This document shows, in pieces, positions 1-9,852 of a stretch of 64,000 nucleotides of DNA. The stretch is from assembly GCF_029893585.1 (NCBI RefSeq), contig NZ_JARXYX010000007.1, forward strand, positions 124,001-188,000, given 5' to 3'. Positions within the stretch are counted from its first letter, which is position 1; every line of letters begins with the position of its first letter. A model generated the notes under the pieces. It was not told the DNA's origin. It saw nothing but the letters and a program-made list of their open reading frames with translations, and did no database searches. The translations under genes were made by a program, and so were the position numbers. This DNA comes from Streptomyces sp. LBL (GTDB taxonomy: Bacteria > Actinomycetota > Actinomycetes > Streptomycetales > Streptomycetaceae).

Positions 1-904
1 CACCCGGACAGGAGATCGACGGCGGCGCCAGGGTTCCCGCGCGCGATGCCCTGGATCATGCCGTCACGGCGACGGGCGCGCAGCAGTGGAAGACCGTCGA
101 CGTCGTTGGGCACAGGTGCCGGCCACAGACGCGTCAGCCACAACCAAGTGGCGACCGAAGGGTCGCCGGAAGCCCGGCTTCCGGAGCGGCGTCGATGCTG
201 TGTGCCAGCTGCTCGCCGACCAGACCGATCAGCTGGCCTCGGCTGTCGTGTCGAGGCTGTATCCCTCGTACCAGCGGGGGATCGCGGACGGGGATGGGCG
301 ACATACCCAGAGAAGGAGCGACTTCGGCAAGGGACCGGTAGTTGCCTCGGCGCCCCGGGGCCCGCCGCAGCCGGTAGTCCTGCACCGCGGTGTACGAGCC
401 GTCGGCGAGGTGAGGCGCCTGGAGTGCGTGGCACAACAGGCTGGTGAACGCGCGGTACACCGAGCGGCGTACCCGGGCCCACTGCTCCGGGTCGCTGCCG
501 ATCACGCGCATCAGGGCGTGCCAGCGGTCGGCGTACGGTCCGGTGGGGGCCGGCCACCCGGCGCCGCCGGGCGTGAGCCTGGCCCCGTCCTCGTCTTCGT
601 CCTCGGTCCAGTTACGCAGCTCGGACCCGAGCCGGTCCAGGTCCAGGTCGCCGATCGCGGCGCCGGTCCATCCCATCGCGATCCGGAGGGACTCCGCGAT
701 CGCGGCCACCAGGTGGTCGCGGGCTTGCGGATCGTCTCCGAGCAGGAAGGCGCGGTCGGCCAGCACCGGGGGGTCTTGGTCCTGGTGCCAGCGGACGACT
801 GCTTCTGCCCATGGCCATGCGTCGCTGTAGGGGGCGCTTCCGCCATGAGTGGCCCGGTACTGGTCGGCGAATTGGGGCAGTACGGCATACGGGTCAAAAG
901 CCAT
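1..904 (-). CDS. unnamed protein, C-terminus beyond the left edge, one apparent frameshift
   Basis: Not a family I can name. The start is the ATG of MAFDPYAVLPQ (position 904). The protein has a WPWAEAVVRW stretch and a GWPAPTGPYADRW motif, both repeated in the next gene, so the two are paralogues. The starting frame stops at 134. From about 175 leftwards the neighbouring frame is open to the edge and reads like real protein (SGDPSVATWLWLTRLWPAP, then RGNPGAAVDLL). One added base in the CCC run near 173-175 would join the two halves. I therefore read this as one longer protein with a one-base loss. Function is unknown; a cytosolic protein is likely because no signal or membrane segment is seen. 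Confidence 0.6.
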
Positions 905-973
905 GGCTGCAGTCTGTCTCATCGGACGATGTCGCAAGCGCGGAATGTCGCTGAGTCGCCGAACTCCTACGTG

Positions 974-1566
974 TCAGGCTGCCGTTGACGCAGAGACAGA
1001 TGCCACGCCCTCGCTGCCTTGGTAGGCGAGCGGGTCCTTGACCGCGACCGGCGCTGTGATGCCGAGGGTGGGCGCGGTGTCGGCAAGGGCGACGTAGTCG
1101 ATGTTGTAAGTGTGCAAGCGGTGGTCGGCGGCGCCTTTGCGCTGCGGGTCTTTGGCCGTGTGGAACAGCAGCCCGTGCAGCACGTCGTTCGCGCCTGCGG
1201 CCAGCCGCTCCGCTCGTTCGGGGTTGCTGGGCGGGAATGCCGCCCGCCACTGGTCGGCGTACGGGCCGGTGGGCCCGGGCCAGCCGGATGTTCCCGGTGC
1301 CAGATAGTTCCTGCCGCGGACCCAGTACCAGACTCCCTGGAGGGTGTTGTCGAGGGGCAGGTCCCCTGGAGTCCGGTCGTGGCGGGTCATGTTCAGGCGC
1401 AGGGTCTCGGCGATGGCGGCGGGAACGTGCTTGATGTCGTCGTCATCGAGCGGTCGGCGCTTTTCAGGCTCAGCCCGAGGTGCTGCTCGTTCGCTCGGGA
1501 CCAGGCCAGCACCGCCTCTGCCCACGGCCGGCGGTCGGTGTACGGATGGTCGGCCGGTTCTGGCAA
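974..1566 (-). pseudogene. frameshifted paralogue of the preceding unnamed protein
   Basis: The frame from about 1453 down to 974 matches the first gene through GWPGPTGPYADQW and a conserved AP-x-LG region near the C-terminus. The expected N-terminal segment (HPYTDRRPWAEAVLAW) lies in another frame at about 1460-1560. One added base at about 1448-1453 joins them. No ATG or GTG is found upstream in the N-terminal frame. A TTG at 1566 is the best start I can offer, so the 5' end is uncertain. The gene sits in tandem with its paralogue on the same strand. It may be a true pseudogene or an intact gene with a consensus error. Confidence 0.55.
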
Positions 1567-1825
1567 CGTACCGCTCGGTGTGCGTCTACACCCACCCCTG
1601 GGTGATGAACATTCCCGTCGCGCCTCCTGGAACGGTCATGGTCATTCCGTCTTCGCCGGAGGCTTCCGCCAACTCCGGTGTGCGGTTGGGGTGATGCCGG
1701 CGGGAGCGTACGCGGGGACCGCGCAGCAGGCTCACCGTCAGCGGGCTCTGCCGGCTGGCCGTGGGTGGTCAGGTACTGGCACAGTGAGGCCGAGGAGCCG
1801 GACACGGTGAGAGGAGCGGGCTGAC

Positions 1826-2338
1826 GTGGCTTGGCTACGCCGAAAGAAGCGGGTGAATGCCGGCATGGGCGAGCCCGCGCAGCAGGTCGCGGCTCGCGCA
1901 GCACAGCTCGCGCTCGCCGACTTGGCCCCGCTGGTATGGGCGTACAGTGACAGGGAGTACGGCCTGGAGCTGATCGTTGGGGAGGCCGTCGAGCACAGCG
2001 GCGAGGTGTACCAGGTCGTCGAGGATCTGTTCACCGCGCTCGGACCCGAGCATCCCTTGCACACGGCTGCCATCGCGGCAGGGGAGGCGGCTGCGGGTCT
2101 TTCCCTGCTCCGTGAGAGCTGGGTGGGCTTCTGCGCCCAGCATGCTCCGCCCGGGCGGGACGAGCCGACGGCGGCGACGGACCGGGTATGGCCCAATCCC
2201 TCGGTACTGTCCGCCTGGCCGCGGTATGAGGTGGCCTGTGCCAGGACGCGGCGGGCCCTCGTGGCGCTGACCGAGCTCAAGGCCCAACTGACCCAGTACA
2301 CCGGGCACGACGTCCCCGCGGCGTGGTGTGCCGCGTGA
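1826..2338 (+). CDS. unnamed 170-aa soluble protein
   Basis: The GTG start at 1826 is preceded by GAGGAGCGGG. The product is alanine-rich and probably helical, with no signal peptide or membrane segment. I do not recognise a domain. It is transcribed away from the frameshifted pair to its left and convergently with the Nudix gene to its right. The length and third-position G/C of the frame support it as real coding sequence. Confidence 0.6.
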   Translation: MAWLRRKKRVNAGMGEPAQQVAARAAQLALADLAPLVWAYSDREYGLELIVGEAVEHSGEVYQVVEDLFTALGPEHPLHTAAIAAGEAAAGLSLLRESWVGFCAQHAPPGRDEPTAATDRVWPNPSVLSAWPRYEVACARTRRALVALTELKAQLTQYTGHDVPAAWCAA

Positions 2339-2449
2339 GCACCTCATGAACGCGGCGGGTTTGGCATCGCCGCCTCCCGCGCGACGTTCAGGGACGGACG
2401 GGCGTCCTGCGGGCGTAGAGGGTTGCGATCGGGCGGACGTGACGATGGA

Positions 2450-2992
2450 TCACCCACGCGGCTGGGGGCGGTGAGCGTGCTCCGCCAGGAGCAGGGCGCA
2501 GACGCTCCCGGCTTCGGTAATGGTGCCGGCACGGACTGCCTCAACGGCATCCTGGAACGTCCGCCAGTGCAGCGTCATCCCGGCCTCGGTGTCGTCTCGG
2601 TGCAACGTGCCGGGCCGCAGGTCGGTGGCGAGGAAGAGGTGCGTGCGCGCGGCTGTGGCCGAGGGCAGCGGATCGATGACGGTCAGCGGGCGGAGTGCGT
2701 CGGCGACAAGGCCCGTCTCTTCTTCCAACTCCCGTGCTGCCGCGGCGAGCGGATCCTGGCCGCCGCAGCCGCCACCGGGCAGGTGAAGGAGGCGCCGCTC
2801 CTGAAGGCAGAAGTCGTCCTCGACGAGAACGACATGGTCCTGCTCGTCGAGCGCCACGATCCGGACCGCGTCGTCGACGCTCACGTACTCGTACGCGCCG
2901 GTACTGCCGTCGGGCCGTATGACTGCATCGCTGAAGAGGGACAGGAAGGGACCCTCGTGGAGGAGTTTGGTCGATGTCCGTGTCCAACCCAT
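2450..2992 (-). CDS. Nudix hydrolase
   Basis: Nudix enzymes cleave nucleoside diphosphates linked to another group, usually as soluble metal-dependent enzymes. The 180-aa product carries the core RELEEETG of the Nudix box after a GGGCGG-containing loop, about residues 95-118. The start is set by ATG at 2992 with AGGAGGT about ten bases upstream; an open frame continues upstream to 3232 but lacks such a site. The N-terminal part (VVLVEDDF, then LHLPGGG) resembles the ADP-ribose pyrophosphatase subgroup, but the substrate cannot be fixed from sequence. Confidence 0.88.
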   Translation of the reverse strand: MGWTRTSTKLLHEGPFLSLFSDAVIRPDGSTGAYEYVSVDDAVRIVALDEQDHVVLVEDDFCLQERRLLHLPGGGCGGQDPLAAAARELEEETGLVADALRPLTVIDPLPSATAARTHLFLATDLRPGTLHRDDTEAGMTLHWRTFQDAVEAVRAGTITEAGSVCALLLAEHAHRPQPRG

Positions 2993-3290
2993 GATCGCCC
3001 AGACCTCCTGCAATCCTCTGTCGCCCTGTGTCGGGGCCGGTACCAGGCCCTCGGGAACCCTGCCGTGCACCCACGCTAAGGGCTCCGTACGTGTCTGGCG
3101 GTCGTGAACCGTCCTTGCTGCGGGCCGAGTTGAGCGGTCGCGGAATCCACTCTGCCGCTGTTGGGAGGGTCGGCGCGAACACGGCCTGAGCCAGAGCTGG
3201 TTGTCGTGGAGCTGCCCACCGGTCCTTGACACGGGCTGGCCGCCCTGCGGTTGTCGGACTGCTCGCTCGGACCGCTGTCTGCGCTGTTGG

Positions 3291-3965
3291 TCAGGCCGCC
3301 ATGGTCGCGTTGTCCTCCACCGCGAGGTGGCTGAGTTGCCCGGCCGCCATCTCGATGGCCAGGCAGTCCCAGTAGCCGCCCTTCTGGGTGCCGGTGGTTT
3401 CCAGGAGGACTCGCATACCTGCGGTAATGTCCTCGGGGATGCACGCCCACTCCGGCGCGTCCTTGGGCATGCTCACCGGCCGGCGGGTGATCTCTTCCCG
3501 GGAGGTTCGGTTGCGGCGGACCCGTTCGCTGCGCATGACCGACTCCACGGAGGTGTAGACGGCCCGGGTCCGGGATGGTTGTTCCTGGACGCGGTCCAGG
3601 AGCAACCGCAGCCCGAAGATCAAGGCCAGGCAGATGTCGTTGACCGTCATGCCGGGGTCCCGGAAAGTGTCCAGGAGGCCGGGATCGCCCTCGGCGGGGC
3701 CTGCGTGGTGCGCCCAGGCCACCGTGTGGTACCAGCGGCAGTGCTGCTTTTCGGGAGCCTCGCGCCCGGACCGCTCCGGCAGGTCGCGGGGGAACCGCGG
3801 CCCGGGGTGCGGGTTGACCCATCCGCACAGGCATCCGGCTGTGAGTGAGGATGCATCGTCGCGGAACAGTGCGACGTCGATTTCGACGTCGTCGTCAAAG
3901 ACCTCGGGGGCCTGGCCGGGCTGTGCCCGGATCAGCCTGAAGGCGTGCACCTTAGGTGTGTCCAT
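3291..3965 (-). CDS. unnamed 224-aa protein
   Basis: The product has an acidic N-terminus, a Cys-x-Cys pair (GCLCGW) near residue 45, and basic stretches in the middle. I see no domain I can name and no membrane segment. The gene is alone on its strand, with about 300 bases free of other genes towards the Nudix start at 2992. Confidence 0.55.
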   Translation of the reverse strand: MDTPKVHAFRLIRAQPGQAPEVFDDDVEIDVALFRDDASSLTAGCLCGWVNPHPGPRFPRDLPERSGREAPEKQHCRWYHTVAWAHHAGPAEGDPGLLDTFRDPGMTVNDICLALIFGLRLLLDRVQEQPSRTRAVYTSVESVMRSERVRRNRTSREEITRRPVSMPKDAPEWACIPEDITAGMRVLLETTGTQKGGYWDCLAIEMAAGQLSHLAVEDNATMAA

Positions 3966-4222
3966 CGGGGCCTCCGCAAGCGTGACGTCAGTACAGCGGG
4001 CAGATCAACTGCCGCCAGAGCGCGAGGAGATGATCTGTGCAGAGCCTTGCCGCTCGCCGTGTCCGGCGTCAAGGCGGCGCTGCAGATGCCTGACGCCGTC
4101 GGCGCCCTCCGAGCGCGTGCGATCGGTTGTTTTTGGTCTGCCGGCGTAGAAAGTGCGCCTGCCGGGTGCGGGATTTGCTGGTCAACCTGTCGAGGTGGCC
4201 GTCGAATCGCTACCGTGCTGCC

Positions 4223-4719
4223 ATGGGATCGCATCTGCGCACAGCGGTGGAAAAGGTTTCGGCGGTCGGCCGGGACGAGCCCGGATGGGATGCCGCTGTG
4301 GCCCGGGCTGTGCGGCTCATCGAGCCGCAGTGGCTGAGGAAGGGGTGGGAGTACAGGCGCCATCTCGCCCTGCAGACCCTCGCCCTGATCCTGTTTGCGC
4401 TCGACCGAGATGAGCAGCTTGATGATCCGGCGACGCTCACCGCCCTCACGCCGTATGTGCACACGCCGCGTTTTGAGGCTTTCGGCGTCGACTGCCTGCG
4501 CACGGCGGACGCGGTGTCCGCCACGCGCGCGCTGTTCGCCGAACGCCTCCCCGATGACGGCGGACCACTCAGCCACCTGGCCACCTCCCTGACGACACCC
4601 CAGGAGGTATTGGTGACGATGGACCTGCCGTCGATGGAGACACCCGACTTCCGCGCGCCGCTGGCACCGCTCTGGAGTGGCTCGACCACGCGCTCCAGGC
4701 AGGGGCACAGACTGCCTAG
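4223..4719 (+). CDS. unnamed protein with an apparent frameshift near its C-terminus
   Basis: The start is taken as MGSHLRTAVEKV at 4223. The frame is convincing as far as FRAPLA (about 4665) and then turns into a basic, low-complexity read-through. One added base there (GGCACC to GGCCACC) gives TALEWLDHALQAGAQTA followed by a stop at 4717-4719, a natural helical end. As written in the sequence, the frame runs on to 4840 and overlaps the end of the next gene on the other strand. A one-base loss is the simplest reading. Function unknown. Confidence 0.5.
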
Positions 4720-4761
4720 ACGAGGAGAACCCGCAGGAACAGGCGCACAGCGCCAGGCGGG

Positions 4762-5394
4762 TCAGCGCCATTCGGTGGGATCGCGCGGTTCGTGTACGGA
4801 GGAGATGGACGCGTCGGCCGGGGTGATGGTGAGACGGTAGGTGTCGCAGAGCACGGTGGCGTCGATGCGGCCCGGTGGACGGGCCTGCAGCAGACCGAGG
4901 GGAAGACCCTCCGGGAAGCCGGTCTGATGGTCGGCCCACCACCTGATCCAGCCGTAGATCACCGACGGGTACAGGCCTACCGGCCCTGGTTCGTCGCTGC
5001 GGATCGTGACCGTATAGCCAGCCGGCTCCCACACCGCGGGCGGCTGGACGCGCACCCACACCAGCGCCGAACGACTGCTCGTCACCGCGGCCACGACCAG
5101 GGCACCGGGAAGCGACCGCACCCTATCTTGCAGCTCCTCCCGTGCGGCCTGCCAGCTGGCGTGCTCGCGGACATCGGCCACGACCACGGACGCGCTCTGG
5201 ACAACCGGATCGGGAACGATCAGTGACCGGCCGGCCGGTGCCAGCAGATGCCATGTCCCCTCCGACTTCGGCGGATGCTCTCCTGCCGACGGGTGCCAGT
5301 CCACACGGACCCGCACAACCGAGTCCGGCCCGGTATCCGCCTGCGTTTCCACATACCCAGCAGCCACAACCTCGTCCGTCGGCACGTCGATCAC
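4762..5394 (-). CDS. unnamed 210-aa protein
   Basis: I choose the GTG at 5394 (VIDVPTDEVV) because AAGGGAGAGG lies just upstream; a GTG at 5427 lacks a ribosome site. The product alternates beta-like segments and short acidic loops, has several Trp residues in its middle (VIYGWIRWW), and shows no membrane segment. No family recognised. It faces the preceding gene with a short gap. Confidence 0.55.
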   Translation of the reverse strand: MIDVPTDEVVAAGYVETQADTGPDSVVRVRVDWHPSAGEHPPKSEGTWHLLAPAGRSLIVPDPVVQSASVVVADVREHASWQAAREELQDRVRSLPGALVVAAVTSSRSALVWVRVQPPAVWEPAGYTVTIRSDEPGPVGLYPSVIYGWIRWWADHQTGFPEGLPLGLLQARPPGRIDATVLCDTYRLTITPADASISSVHEPRDPTEWR

Positions 5395-5427
5395 ACCGGG
5401 CCCCTCTCCCTTGCTGCCACGGGTCAC

Positions 5428-5732
5428 CCGCCCGGCTCGGCGGATGTACTTTTCCTATCCTCCCCGCACGGCGCAAGTCCAGTGACTCCACGGTGATTTA
5501 CTCATCCCCGGCACCCAAGAGAGGGGCGCCTGCGGCCCTCTGCTCGTCCTCCGTGACGAGCCGCGGTCTTCGCCTCCTCGGCAGGGGATGACGCCGCCCC
5601 CACGCAGACTCTGTGTAAGTTGCCTGCCGGGGCCGTAGTCCATGAAGCGGCCAATGAGGTCCGCGCGTCGGCTGGTGCCTTGCGTCTACAGGCACCGTGG
5701 CAGCTGCCGTCGATCGCCGGTACGGTTTGGGA
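5428..5732. other. 305-base intergenic stretch
   Basis: No convincing coding frame, repeat or hairpin was seen here. It separates two divergent genes, so promoters for both probably lie in it. Confidence 0.4.
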
Positions 5733-6117
5733 ATGGCTGATATTGCGGACCGCGTGGCCGCGTTGGACCTCGGATTCGGCGCGTTGCCCCGGCCGTCGGG
5801 GGTGGGCCTGGACGAGGTCTGGGATGTGGTCGTCGGGGTGATCCGGCTACAGGTCGCCCCGGACTGCGGCTGCGAGTTCAGCGACTGCACCACATCCGGC
5901 GGCCGTTACGAGGCGGTGGCGTGTCCTCAGTGCGGCAACAGCGCCGAACTCCACCTGCGTGGGCTCTGGAGCGGCCCGGCCATGGTTCTGTGTCCGTGCG
6001 GCCACTCCTGGCGCCTGGGCGCCGAGAACCCGGCATGGGCAGCGGTCGGAGGCCCGTCTCATGCAGACAGCCATCACCGCTGCCGTACGGGCACATGGCG
6101 TACCCGCTAAGCCGTAG
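5733..6117 (+). CDS. small zinc-ribbon-like unnamed protein, possibly frameshifted
   Basis: The start is MADIADRVAALD at 5733. The middle holds two Cys pairs, CPQC and CPC, typical of a zinc-binding ribbon, plus a CGC-x4-C cluster. The written frame ends at 6110 with a Ser/His/Arg-rich tail. Shifting frame at about 6039 (TGGGCAGCGG) gives QRSEARLMQTAITAAVRAHG and a stop at 6115-6117, which looks more natural. Unlike the other cases in this window it needs one base fewer. Function unknown. Confidence 0.5.
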
Positions 6118-6163
6118 CCACCACGGCGAGGGGCGACGGCGACCGCATTGCCGTTCGGGGAAG

Positions 6164-6406
6164 TTACGGCAGGACGAGGAGCACGAGCGCGGCGACCGCG
6201 AAGGCGATGGACATCTGGGCCGAGCGCATCGTGATGAAGTGACGATCGCGGTACGCGGCGTTGACCTGATCGCGGTGGGCCACCCCGGATTCGGCGAATG
6301 CCCGCATCCGCTCGCGGTGGATACGAGCGCGACGCCGGGTGGAGACCATGGTGTAGATCATCAGCGCGAAGCTGGTCACAGAGCACGCCAGGGACAGTGC
6401 GATCAT
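6164..6406 (-). CDS. small two-helix membrane protein
   Basis: An 80-aa product with a hydrophobic segment at each end (ALSLACSVTSFALMIYTM and IAFAVAALVLLVLP) and a basic, soluble middle. This suggests a hairpin-like inner-membrane protein. Its ATG overlaps the stop of the upstream gene (6403-6406), so the two are probably translated together. Confidence 0.65.
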   Translation of the reverse strand: MIALSLACSVTSFALMIYTMVSTRRRARIHRERMRAFAESGVAHRDQVNAAYRDRHFITMRSAQMSIAFAVAALVLLVLP

Positions 6407-6918
6407 CGTGCGCCGTCCAGGGGCAGTCGGTGACCGGTCATCATCTGCACGAACTGCTGGTGCGTCTCATGGGTCTGGATACGCAGTCCCGTCGTCGCCC
6501 TGCGCCCCTGCCGCTTCTCGTACAGGGACAGCGACCGCTTCAGCGGCTCTCGCCACTGCTTGGCCTCGATCAGGTCCGCGCATGGCGGGCACGCGTACCA
6601 GGGCGTGTCATTGAGGCCCGTGGAGGAGAACACTTCTCCTGGCCGGAGTCCTTCCGTCACGCCGATCCGTGTCTCCACGGGGATGACCTGGTAGGACCAG
6701 ATGGCTTCGATCTCCGGATCGCAGAAGTCGCACCGGTGGAAGACTTCGCCCCAGACCGGCTCGACCTCATGTCCGGCCGTTGCCTCGCCCTCCGCGTGCC
6801 GGAACACCTGCTTGACCGCATGGCCGCCGGTCAGCGTCCCGGCGTACGCCCGATGCCCGCACCTGCCGCACGTCAGGCGCCTGTCGTCACGGGGCTGCGT
6901 CGTCGTCTTGTCATCCAC
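6403..6918 (-). CDS. Cys-rich putative zinc-binding protein
   Basis: Three Cys pairs stand out: CGRCGH near the N-terminus, CDFC in the middle and CPPC further on, suggesting a zinc-stabilised fold. The GTG at 6918 is used as start because the longer open frame to 7026 begins with Arg-rich, non-coding-like sequence. No strong ribosome site is visible, so the start is uncertain. It ends in an ATGA overlap with the small membrane-protein gene. Function unknown. Confidence 0.55.
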   Translation of the reverse strand: MDDKTTTQPRDDRRLTCGRCGHRAYAGTLTGGHAVKQVFRHAEGEATAGHEVEPVWGEVFHRCDFCDPEIEAIWSYQVIPVETRIGVTEGLRPGEVFSSTGLNDTPWYACPPCADLIEAKQWREPLKRSLSLYEKRQGRRATTGLRIQTHETHQQFVQMMTGHRLPLDGAR

Positions 6919-7345
6919 GGCTGTTGACGATAGCGCCGCCGGAACGGCACGTGCTCGGTGGCCTGGCTGGATGGCCCCGCGGTCGTCAGCCGTCTTCACC
7001 CAGCCCCGCCCGAGCCGCCGCGCCACTGGGTGAGGATCACCCAGCGCGGCGGCCGATGGCCCCGCGCAGACCAGGCAGCCGCGGGCACTGGCCGCAGTGC
7101 GGGGTCAGGACTCGTCGCCGAACACGGGGGCCAGGCGTACTGCTTGGCATCGGTACTGCTCGCCGAGGAGGACGGCGGCCGTCATCACGCCGCGTTCCCA
7201 GGAGGTACCGGACCGCTGGGCGAGGAGGTCACGGCGCCCGCCGTGGCGACTGCCGGCCAAGGTGGCGACGTCGACGACCCTCTCTTGAATTTCCCCACCG
7301 CCAATCGGCTCGGTTCCCCAGACCTGCTCTTGTTCCCCACCCCCG
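6919..7345. other. 427-base stretch without a confident gene
   Basis: A minus-strand frame at 7105-7437 has some coding character near its end (VMTAAVLLGEQYRC). It overlaps the end of the TPR gene, has no ribosome site, and may be a gene fragment. Nothing else was recognised. Confidence 0.35.
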
Positions 7346-8160
7346 CTATCCGGCGATCGTGGCGAGGTTCGCGCGGACCCGGACCGCGCACGGGTGCTCC
7401 TCGCCCAGGACCCGGCCGCACGTCGCGGCCAGCTCACCGATCAGCTCGCGCGCCTCGGGCGTCCGGCCTTGGGAGTGCAGGATCAGGGCGAGGTCGGCGA
7501 GGTCGGCGCGGGCGCGCAGGGTGTAGGGGTGTGCGGCGCCCTGGTGCTGTTGCCGTGCGGCGATCACCGCCCGGGCCTCCGTCTCCGCCTCCTCCCACCG
7601 GCCCAGGGCGTGCAGGGTCTCGCTCAGGAGGTGGTGGATGGCCCAGATGTCGCCGTGCCTGGTGCCGAGCGCGGTGTCGATGTCGCGCGCGGTCTGGCGG
7701 ACGAGCGGCTCGGCCTCGGCGGGCTGGGTGTGCAAGAGGACCCAGGCCAGGGTGAGGCGGGCGCCGAGGGTGCTCTCGTGCTCGGTGCCCAGCAGCCGGG
7801 CGGCGCGCTCGGCGGCGTCACGGGACAGGGCGAGCGCCTCGCTCCAGCGTCCCTGTTCGCCCAGGTTGTCGGCGAGCCGGGCGAGCGTGGTGAGGGTGGC
7901 CGGGTCGTTCGGGCCAATGAGACGTTCCTGCCCGCCAAGCGCGCGGCGCAGATGGATCTCACCGGCCTCGTAGTCGGCGAGGTTGTACAGCGGGAGCGCG
8001 TAGGCCGTGCGCAGTGCGAGAGTGTGCGCGTCTTCGGCTTGCCGGACGGCGAGCGGGCCGTCCAGCAGCTGGGCGTACAGGTGGGCGGAGGTGGCGAAGT
8101 CCCTTCGCAGAAGGCTTGTTCGGCTTGCGGTATGCCGTCGTCCAGGGTGGGTGTGGTCAT
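7346..8160 (-). CDS. tetratricopeptide-repeat protein, frameshift near its start
   Basis: TPR proteins act as protein-binding scaffolds. The C-terminal 240 residues hold repeated 40-residue helical units of the kinesin-light-chain/NB-ARC-associated TPR type (ALSRDAAERAARLLG; EARAVIAARQQHQG). The natural start, MTTPTLDDGIPQAEQ at 8160 behind AGAGGA, lies in a different frame from LLRRDFATSAHLYAQ. One added base at about 8113 (GCCTT to GCCCTT) joins them. It is the last gene of the operon that starts at 10817. Confidence 0.65.
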
Positions 8161-8180
8161 GTCGTGAGTCCTCTCTCGGG

Positions 8181-8891
8181 TCAGATGCGGTGGGAGGGGC
8201 CTTGTCCGTGAGATGCGGGCAGGCCGGGTGCCGGTGTCGTGGGGCGGGGGCCGCCCAGGGGGATGGCGGCGAGCGGGGTCCACTCCATCTCCCACCGGGT
8301 GCCGCCCCCGGGTACGGGGCGTTCACTCCAGGTCACGTCGAGGAGATGAAGGTGGGAGACGGTCATGCGGGCGTGGCTGGGACTGATGGTGCGCAGCGTG
8401 CTCTGGAGCGGGTCGGAGTCGCTGTCGTCCCAGGCGTAGCCGACCTGTGCGTGCATCCGGCCGCCGTCGTGCGCGAGCGCCGCAGAGTCGTGCACCTCCC
8501 ACAGCGCGGCGCGCGCCACGTTCTGGACTCGCCGGAGGTGTTCGTCGGGGTAGGTGTCGAGCAGAACCCCGGCCTTGTTCACGATGGGCGATCCGCACCA
8601 CACGGTGCCCGGTTCCACCTCGGCCAGACGCCGCGTCAGGACGTTAACGAGGCGCTCCCGCTGGGCCGGTGTGATCTGCTCGGCCCTCGCCCAGGCGTCC
8701 ATCTCGACGGTGATGTGGATCAGGTCGTCGGGCACGGGCCAGACCGGGTACGGCTCCATCGCCTGCCGGCAGGCAGCGGCCAGGGTGAACAGGCCGGTGT
8801 CCACCAAAGGGACGGGAGTTGCGTACAGGTGCAGCACGGACGTCCCCGACACCCACGGACGCCCCTGGAACCGGGGCTCGAACCGCTTCAC
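8181..8891 (-). CDS. 2H-phosphoesterase-like (2'-5' RNA ligase family) protein
   Basis: A 236-aa product with an HITV motif near residue 60 and an HLHLL motif about 120 residues later. This spacing recalls the two His motifs of the LigT/2H phosphoesterase fold, although the second lacks the usual Thr/Ser. Such enzymes act on 2',3'-cyclic or 2'-5' phosphodiesters of RNA or nucleotides. Its ATG overlaps the stop of the small gene before it. Family assignment is inferred from motifs only. Confidence 0.5.
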   Translation of the reverse strand: MKRFEPRFQGRPWVSGTSVLHLYATPVPLVDTGLFTLAAACRQAMEPYPVWPVPDDLIHITVEMDAWARAEQITPAQRERLVNVLTRRLAEVEPGTVWCGSPIVNKAGVLLDTYPDEHLRRVQNVARAALWEVHDSAALAHDGGRMHAQVGYAWDDSDSDPLQSTLRTISPSHARMTVSHLHLLDVTWSERPVPGGGTRWEMEWTPLAAIPLGGPRPTTPAPGLPASHGQGPSHRI

Positions 8892-9172
8892 GACGCCCTC
8901 CCGGAACCGGAAGCGGCTGCTATGCCCGGTGTCACGGCACTGAGTAGAGGGCTGCGGGTGCCGCGGCCACGTTTGTGGCGCAGGACGCCCCTGGCCGCGA
9001 GGAGGCCCCCGGTCCAGCCGGCGGTGAGAACGACGTCCTCCTGTCCGGCCGCCCGGAAGTCGGGAGCGGGGAGCCGGTGTCCGCCGGCCGGCAGGAGAGG
9101 GCTCGCCCCGGGAACGGAGGTGCTGGTGGACTGTGCCCGGCGTCCTCTCGGAGAGTACGGTTTCGCCGTCAT
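8888..9172 (-). CDS. small unnamed protein in the 2H/EEP operon
   Basis: A 94-aa product, rich in Ser, Pro, Gly and Arg, with one weakly hydrophobic stretch (VVLTAGWTGGLLAA). Its ATG at 9172 overlaps the previous stop and its stop overlaps the next ATG at 8891, which argues that it is translated. No family recognised. Confidence 0.5.
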   Translation of the reverse strand: MTAKPYSPRGRRAQSTSTSVPGASPLLPAGGHRLPAPDFRAAGQEDVVLTAGWTGGLLAARGVLRHKRGRGTRSPLLSAVTPGIAAASGSGRAS

Positions 9173-9852
9173 GATGCGGATTCCTTCCGTCCGAGACGGA
9201 TCTCGTGGACGCGATCGAAGCTGTACCTGCTGCGTACGGGGTCCTGGCGTTCCATCACGAGCCAGAGGGAGGCGACGGTCGCCGTGACGCGGCTGCCCGG
9301 CCGCAGACCGCGGCCGAGTTCGGAGGCAAGACGGTCCGCCTGCCCGGCCAGGACGCGGGTGTCGGTATTCGTGAGCCCGTAGCCTCCGCTCATATGTCCC
9401 CAAAAAAAGGGTTCGGCGGATGGCAGGGTGAGCCCGGCGGCGAGCAGGCCGGCCCGTACACGGAGATAGCACTCGTGTAGGCCGGCCTCCGGCCACATAT
9501 CTGCCACAGCGGCGGAGCCCGAAGCGCGCGGCGGGCCGATCTCCACGTCGATCGGTGCCATGGAAGAAAGCTCGCGCTGGAGTACCGGGGCAGCAGTGTG
9601 GAGCCGCTGCTTGTCTACGCGCCGTCCGTCGCCGTCGAGGGTCTCGATCTTCTGGACCGTCATGTGTTCGCCGCCCGCGGCGACCGGAGCGATCACGTCG
9701 GGATAGCGGGCGAGGATCTCGCGCATGCGGGCGAAGTACTCCAGCACCTGGGGCTGACCGTGCGGCAGCCACAGCACGTGCGGCCGGACCCGGTCCTCCT
9801 CGGGCCCGTCCTCCGGTGCCCACAGCCGCCTCTCGCTCATGAACCGCCTCAT
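9169..9852 (-). CDS. second 2H-phosphoesterase-like protein
   Basis: Start at ATG 9852 (MRRFMSERRLW), overlapping the stop of the endonuclease-family gene as ATGA. The 227-aa product has HVLWLP, HMTVQKI near residue 60 and HMSGGYG further on. These His-x-(Thr/Ser) motifs are those expected for the 2H phosphoesterase fold. Pairing of two such proteins with an EEP-fold protein suggests a small nucleic-acid or nucleotide-processing operon. Confidence 0.55.
   Translation of the reverse strand: MRRFMSERRLWAPEDGPEEDRVRPHVLWLPHGQPQVLEYFARMREILARYPDVIAPVAAGGEHMTVQKIETLDGDGRRVDKQRLHTAAPVLQRELSSMAPIDVEIGPPRASGSAAVADMWPEAGLHECYLRVRAGLLAAGLTLPSAEPFFWGHMSGGYGLTNTDTRVLAGQADRLASELGRGLRPGSRVTATVASLWLVMERQDPVRSRYSFDRVHEIRLGRKESAS

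Noticed and set aside
86-988. Long plus-strand open frame across the first gene
   Set aside because: It is the reverse complement of a better minus-strand frame that has a paralogue next to it, and it shows no recognisable protein features.
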